DNA of 64,000 bases. Origin: Pseudo-nitzschia pungens. Its lineage: Eukaryota > Bacillariophyta > Bacillariophyceae > Bacillariales > Bacillariaceae. Positions within the stretch are counted from its first letter, which is position 1, and each line of letters begins with the position of its first letter. Below, in pieces: positions 59,595-64,000 of this stretch. The translations under genes were made by a program, and so were the position numbers. The notes beneath the pieces were generated by a model. It had not been told where the DNA came from and did no database searches. It saw only the letters and a program-made list of their open reading frames with translations. The stretch covers positions 8,653,001 to 8,717,000 of the forward strand of contig CM074758.1 in the NCBI GenBank assembly GCA_037355855.1, in the 5' to 3' direction.

Positions 59595-61412
59595 CTACCT
59601 GCGGTCCATCAACCCCAGGCTCTGCAGGTACGTCGTGTCGTCCTCTTGCAGGAGGGGCGCCGAGGGAGGGGGATGCTTCGTTCCGACGCCGAGGCCGGGG
59701 TGTTTTTGGTGGACTGCGTCGTCGTCGTCACCGGCGCGGACCTCGTCCTCCGTCGGTGCCGTGGCGGTGGGCGCGTCCAGGTCGTACTCTTGCAGGTCCA
59801 GGACCCGGAACTCCCGCACCAGCTGCCGCTTCTGGAGCAGGTGGACGTGACGAGCGACGATGCGCTGCGCCGCCACGACCACGACCACGACCCCAACGAA
59901 AAAACCAATCACGGCCAGAATTATGGCCACCACCAGCAGGATGACCAGGAGGATGTGTGTGGCGTCGTTGCCACTGTTGTTGTTCTTGTTGTCGTCGTCC
60001 CTATTGTTGCTTCTTCGGTTGCCGCTGCGGCTACCGCCGCCACCACTGCTGTTTCGCACGTGGCCGTGGAGGATCCTCAGGCAACCACCGAGATCGCAGT
60101 CGCAGCAACCGCTCCCACCGAGGGCATGGGCGTTGACGGGTGGTCCGTGGGAATCGCAGCAACAACAACAGCAGCAGCAATGGTTGCCGGTGGGATACAC
60201 GTACATGGGATAGTATGTGGGGCCGTAGTAGTAGTAATTGGAATAGCGATTGCGGTGGTAATAGTCGTCGTAGTAGTCGTAATCGTTGTCGTACCAGCGG
60301 CGACGGTATTCCCGGTGGCGGCGCCGAGCCCTCCGATAATACTGAACGGACGGTCCCTCGGCGTCGCGTTGCCAGCGCCGATTCCCGGAAAAATCGCGGT
60401 AGCCATCGTCGTCGTAGTAGTCGTCGTCCTCGCACCGCGTGTAGTGATATCCCCGCGCCATCGGATCCGATTGGTAACCCTCGCGGAACGGTGCCGATGC
60501 CGATGCCGATGTCGCTTCGCACGCCCCGCTCGTGGCACCGGACCGGGTTCCGACCCCCGCACGCGCCTCCGTTTCCGCTTCGGACGGCGGCCCGACGCGG
60601 GGGATCGCTTTCTTCAGGTCGCACCCGTTCGCGCAGAGCACGATCGATCCGTACAGGCCCAGACCGACCAAAAAGACGAACCACCCCAGCAGGTAACACG
60701 GTCCCAATCCCAACCCCGGCCCCCGACCGTTCGTTCCCGGGTCGGAATCGTAATCGGAGTTGGATGCCACAATCAGCCACACGAGAAGTCCCAGTAACGC
60801 CACGACGGCCTGCTGCGCGAGGAGTCCCCAGCAAAGGTCGCGGGAGACCATTCCGCAAAAGTGCAAGCGACGGCGCTGCTGCTTGCTGCAGCCGGGTCCG
60901 CATTTCCCGTTTCCGCAAGTTTCATTGTCGTCGTCGTCGTCGTCCTCGTAGACGGGCTGGAGGTAGTACTCAAAGAGACACTCGGTGCACTTGGAAAAGG
61001 CCCGGTCGTGTTCGTTGGTCCTCCATTCGTCAAGGCACTCGCGGTGGACCCAATTGCTCGAGCCCTTGCAGCGGCAGGGAGCAATCATGGTTTCGGGGCT
61101 GTCTTCTTCGAGGCAGATTCGGCACACCTTTTCGTCGTATTCGTTGTTGTTGCTGCCGCCGCGCTGCTCGACATCCACGTCCTGGTTGAGGTTCTCATCC
61201 CGCCGGATCTTTTGAAAGGCCGGAGCCCTGTAGTTTCGTGGATTGGCCGCCGCATCCTCGAGCACCGAGGCTGGAACCGAGGCCGGGGCATTCTTGCTGT
61301 CGTCCTGAAAGGCGGGTGGCGCGGAGGGATCCACCTTGAGATCTTTCGCCACCGCAGTGCTGCCGTACAGCTTGGGGACGGTTTGGTCGTCCTTGTCGGA
61401 CCTCGGTTTCAT
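59595..61412 (-). CDS. RING-CH (MARCH-type) membrane ubiquitin ligase
   Basis: A membrane-anchored E3 ligase. The start at 61412 (MKPRSDKDDQTVPKLYG) gives 605 residues, with no intron. The RING-CH C4HC3 domain lies at about 97-146 (CRICLEEDSPE, APCRCKGSSNWVHRECLDEWR, KCTECLFEYYL). Two transmembrane helices follow (about 190-215, GLLAQQAVVALLGLLVWLIV; about 232-258, YLLGWFVFLVGLGLYGSIV), then a long cytosolic region rich in Tyr/Arg/Asp. An eight-Cys run lies near residue 414, a Cys/Gly segment after it, and a third hydrophobic segment at about 484-516 (ILLVILLVVAIILAVIGFFVG). The tail is acidic. The N-terminal RING-CH plus paired helices is the MARCH layout; the C-terminal third helix and Cys run are lineage-specific. 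An upstream in-frame codon at 61526 is less likely. Confidence 0.9.
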   Translation of the reverse strand: MKPRSDKDDQTVPKLYGSTAVAKDLKVDPSAPPAFQDDSKNAPASVPASVLEDAAANPRNYRAPAFQKIRRDENLNQDVDVEQRGGSNNNEYDEKVCRICLEEDSPETMIAPCRCKGSSNWVHRECLDEWRTNEHDRAFSKCTECLFEYYLQPVYEDDDDDDNETCGNGKCGPGCSKQQRRRLHFCGMVSRDLCWGLLAQQAVVALLGLLVWLIVASNSDYDSDPGTNGRGPGLGLGPCYLLGWFVFLVGLGLYGSIVLCANGCDLKKAIPRVGPPSEAETEARAGVGTRSGATSGACEATSASASAPFREGYQSDPMARGYHYTRCEDDDYYDDDGYRDFSGNRRWQRDAEGPSVQYYRRARRRHREYRRRWYDNDYDYYDDYYHRNRYSNYYYYGPTYYPMYVYPTGNHCCCCCCCCDSHGPPVNAHALGGSGCCDCDLGGCLRILHGHVRNSSGGGGSRSGNRRSNNRDDDNKNNNSGNDATHILLVILLVVAIILAVIGFFVGVVVVVVAAQRIVARHVHLLQKRQLVREFRVLDLQEYDLDAPTATAPTEDEVRAGDDDDAVHQKHPGLGVGTKHPPPSAPLLQEDDTTYLQSLGLMDRR

Positions 61413-63226
61413 TGATGGTAGTGTCCTTTGTTTTTGGTTTTGGTTTGGTTTGGTTTGCTTGCTGCCAGTTTGGTTCCGATTGGTTTCGTTGCGTCTTCCG
61501 AATTCCGCAACTGTCAATAGTGTCAATTGTCAACCAAAGATTATCCGGGAATGAAAAATCCTTTTTCGTAGAAAGAAATGGAAACCCTTTTACAGTATGT
61601 TCTTCCTTCCGAAGGTCGGTCAAGAACAGAAAATTCTGCAGAATCATAAATCAAACATGAGAGTAAGGTTAACCTTATTATGATTCATCAAAAGATCAAT
61701 CTCAAAAAACAAATACGATGTACCGGTACGTAAATACGAAGTGCAACTAGGGTACGGTAAGGTTTTTAATCATCTCAATCAATCAATCAAAATCAATCAA
61801 CAATCAATCTCAACAAAAAGATTTTCATTCGTTGGAATTTTTAGTTTTTGTTTGAAGTAACCTTACTTCGTATTTGTTTTCAACATCTAATTTTTTTGGC
61901 GGGAGATAAAGACGTGTTGCCTGACGACCTACCGGTAACTTACTCGTACCGAAGTTTGGAGTCGAGTTCCCCGATTAGGCGACACAGACGCCATTTACAA
62001 ACAGTAACGTACGTACGGTACAATAACCTTACCGTACGAGCGCGGTAACCTTACCAACAACAACAACAAAAAGTGAAATAATTCTTCGATGGAACGTACA
62101 AGTAGTAATTACGTATGCAGGGGTCCTGCAAGTACGCAACTGTTGACGGAAAGAATCGTAAGATACCATGGAGCACTTCAGCATTGATTCGTGAGAAGTA
62201 ATTACGACACCATCGAATCGCATCGCATCGTTTTGGACGATGGAATTTTCCTTTGTGTTCGATTGAATCAATGTGAGAACCCCGCATCGTGCCGATCACC
62301 AAACTAATACTATTAGTACTAGTATTCTCTTAATTATTAAAATTTGTTCATATTCGAAGTCTCTTTTTGCTCATTCGTTTCGAATACCAACAGAATGCGT
62401 TGGACTCCACGCAGTTATAACTCATCCTTCTCTCTGCACTGTGAAAGCAGAGGTATGCATGCATTTCAAGATCCACATACCGTAGTGAAATAACGACTCT
62501 AGAATAATATTATCGTTTACTATATTACGAACTTTATGTAATCTTCCATATACATACAACATTTCTCTGCGGTGTAGTGTGGTGTTGTTTGGTTCCCGCA
62601 GCGTGTGAACAAACATATGACTGCAAACGTCCAAGACGACGTCCGAAACAGACGGCGTTCGAAAGGGATTGCATGTACGGCACGGAATCAATCCGTTCCG
62701 GTTGGATTGGGATCGATTCGAAACGACCCGATCGAATCGAATCGATTCCAAATCAAATCGAACTCCGTGCGGGACGCCATTTACTCGCGTCGTTCTTGTC
62801 GAAGGTTTCGGGTGGAGCTGAGCGTAGGGCGCTGGACGTTTGACGAAACATCTTTAATGGGAGAAACGAGGGGAGACGAAACGAAACGAAACGAGACGAG
62901 AGAATCAGAATGTGAGAGACAAACTTAAACGTCCACGTGTATTCTGTGTGTTTGTGGATGGATCGTACGTACATGCTGTGGGACAAGAGGGCAGGGAAGA
63001 TTGTTCACACGGAAGCAAGAACGCAAAGTCAAGGTCATAGGAGTGATACAAGACGAGTTGGAATCATGTGGTGAGAATCATTTGAGCTTGTCCACGGAAA
63101 CGCAAACAGAACAGCTAATCGCGCACAACATTGCACCATACAACAAATTGGATTGTCCTTCCATCCTGCTGTCACTTTGAGTTTTATCCACCGCCGAAGC
63201 AGAAGGCACTCTCGATCGGTTTCGTG
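61413..63226. other. Intergenic, RING-CH gene to Pro-Thr protein
   Basis: GTAAGGTTAACC at about 61663-61675, GTAAGGTT at 61755, GTAACCTTAC at 61857 and at 62024-62056. GAATCGAATCGATT strings lie at about 62700-62760, and short ACGAAACGAAACG repeats at about 62878-62895. No gene supported. Confidence 0.6.
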
Positions 63227-64000
63227 TCACTTACTCACTGCGGACGACACGCAAAGAGATGACAGCGACAAAAGAAACAAAAAATGTTGTGAGCAGTTGA
63301 ATTGTAGTGCGTGCAGATCGCATTCGCGTCCATTCCACCCCAACAAGAACAGCGTTGCGTCGCGACTTACGTGATGCCGGAGTCGGGAGGGGCACACCCG
63401 GCCCCCCAGAAACGTACGGGGTAGGTCCCAACACAAAATCCTGCAACGTCAGGGTTATCGGCGGATTTGTGGGGCTGACGGGAGCAGAGGTGGCGATGGA
63501 AACAGAGGGCGCGATGGGAACGGAGGTGGTTCCAGGGTCGATGACGGTCGGGGGAAGAACCACTACCGACGACGGAGCCGCAATTGGAGGAAGCGACGGA
63601 GGTATAAAGATGGGGGGGAGTGTCGGGACCGGCGGGTTGGTGGGAACAAAGGGAGCAATCGTTGGCGATAAGGTTGGCACCGTGGGGACCCTTGTTGTTG
63701 GCGTTGCGGTTGGCCTCTGTGTGGGTGCCTGGGTGGGAGGCTTCGTAGGGTTTTTGGTGGGCGGTAAGGTGGGTTGCTCGGTAGGTTTGGCGGACGGCAT
63801 CTTCGTGGGACTCTTCGTGGGCACCTGAGTTGGTCTAAAAGTTGGGCTCCTGGTTGGTGTGGCGGTGGGCGCCTTTGTTGGCTTAACAGTAGGTATGGGT
63901 GTCGGTCGCCTGGTTGGCGTAGCGGTCGGGTTCACCGTTGGGCTTATGGTTGGCTTGAATGTTGGGAAAAGGGTAGGTTTAACCGTGGGCCGTCCTGTTG
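63227..64000 (-). CDS. Pro-Thr repeat protein, 3' part (continues off the right edge)
   Basis: The frame enters at 64000 and runs leftward as a four-residue repeat with consensus xPTx (VKPTLFPTFKPTISPTV, PTKSPTKMPSAKPTEQ), typical of diatom secreted, cell-wall or frustule-associated proteins; the Thr/Pro are probable O-glycosylation sites. The repeats give way to a Pro/Val/Ile-rich stretch (PPIFIPPSLPPIAAP) and a short unique end (LTLQDFVLGPTPYVSGGPG). The open frame continues to 63231, but a good donor (GTAAGT) at 63370 and a CGCAG acceptor at 63238 suggest a 133-bp intron and a tiny last exon ending at 63227. The unspliced reading ends in a basic, hydrophobic tail that is probably intron translation. 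No start is in the window. Confidence 0.75.

Noticed and set aside
59646..60797. 383-codon Val-rich frame on the + strand
   Set aside because: Antisense to Asp/Tyr/Arg-rich codons of the RING-CH gene.
63231..63370. Hydrophobic C-terminal tail of the Pro-Thr protein as a membrane anchor
   Set aside because: A strong GTAAGT donor precedes it and a CGCAG acceptor follows, so this part is more likely intron.

Overview
This window is eukaryotic nuclear DNA, most likely from a diatom and probably a pennate one. The species cannot be fixed from the sequence. The genes have GT-AG introns of about 70 to 460 bp. Proteins carry diatom-style signal-plus-transit leaders such as ANA-FAP at 41141. A Pro-Thr repeat surface protein runs off the right edge, and DGAT2, a plant-type rhamnose synthase and a fatty acyl-AMP ligase are present. 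No operons, tRNA, rRNA or CRISPR arrays were recognised.

Layout, left to right. 1-1306 (-) 5' part of a peroxisomal acyl-CoA oxidase. 2362-5306 (-) RING plus PHD protein. 6141-7376 (+) coiled-coil protein with a suspicious in-frame TGA. 9408-10276 (-) exosome subunit RRP41, divergent from 11009-13357 (+) RsmH-type rRNA methyltransferase. 13559-16147 (-) orphan multi-pass membrane protein. 17251-18663 (-) UDP-rhamnose epimerase/reductase, divergent from 19797-22518 (+) fatty acyl-AMP ligase with carrier domain. 23700-28743 (+) six-exon C2CD5 homologue, convergent with 28917-29732 (-) mitochondrial p32. 31128-34432 (+) PIAS/Siz SUMO ligase. 34845-37650 (-) coiled-coil orphan. 41141-42304 (+) plastid-targeted orphan. 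43890-44537 (+) cyclophilin. About 45318-45974 (+) DD34E transposase remnant. 46737-47617 (+) TatD nuclease. 47879-48946 (-) DGAT2. 50530-51485 (-) a possible small gene. 53719-55767 (-) purple acid phosphatase. 57863-58507 (-) TMEM205-like protein. 59595-61412 (-) RING-CH ubiquitin ligase. 63227-64000 (-) Pro-Thr repeat protein.

The genes are unrelated housekeeping and signalling functions. Lipid metabolism recurs (acyl-CoA oxidase, acyl-AMP ligase, DGAT2), as do ubiquitin/SUMO ligases (RING/PHD, SP-RING, RING-CH), but nothing shows that they act as a cluster.

The most unusual signals cut across genes. First, four recognisable genes and one tentative gene each need two +1 frame changes, every one explicable by one extra base in a short homopolymer. 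Second, a TGA in the gene at 6141 would, if read, complete a C-x-x-[TGA]...C-x-x-C metal site. Third, intergenic DNA is saturated with a short GTAAGGTTA motif. Fourth, it also holds islands built of CTAGTAGTA and TACGAAGTA strings.
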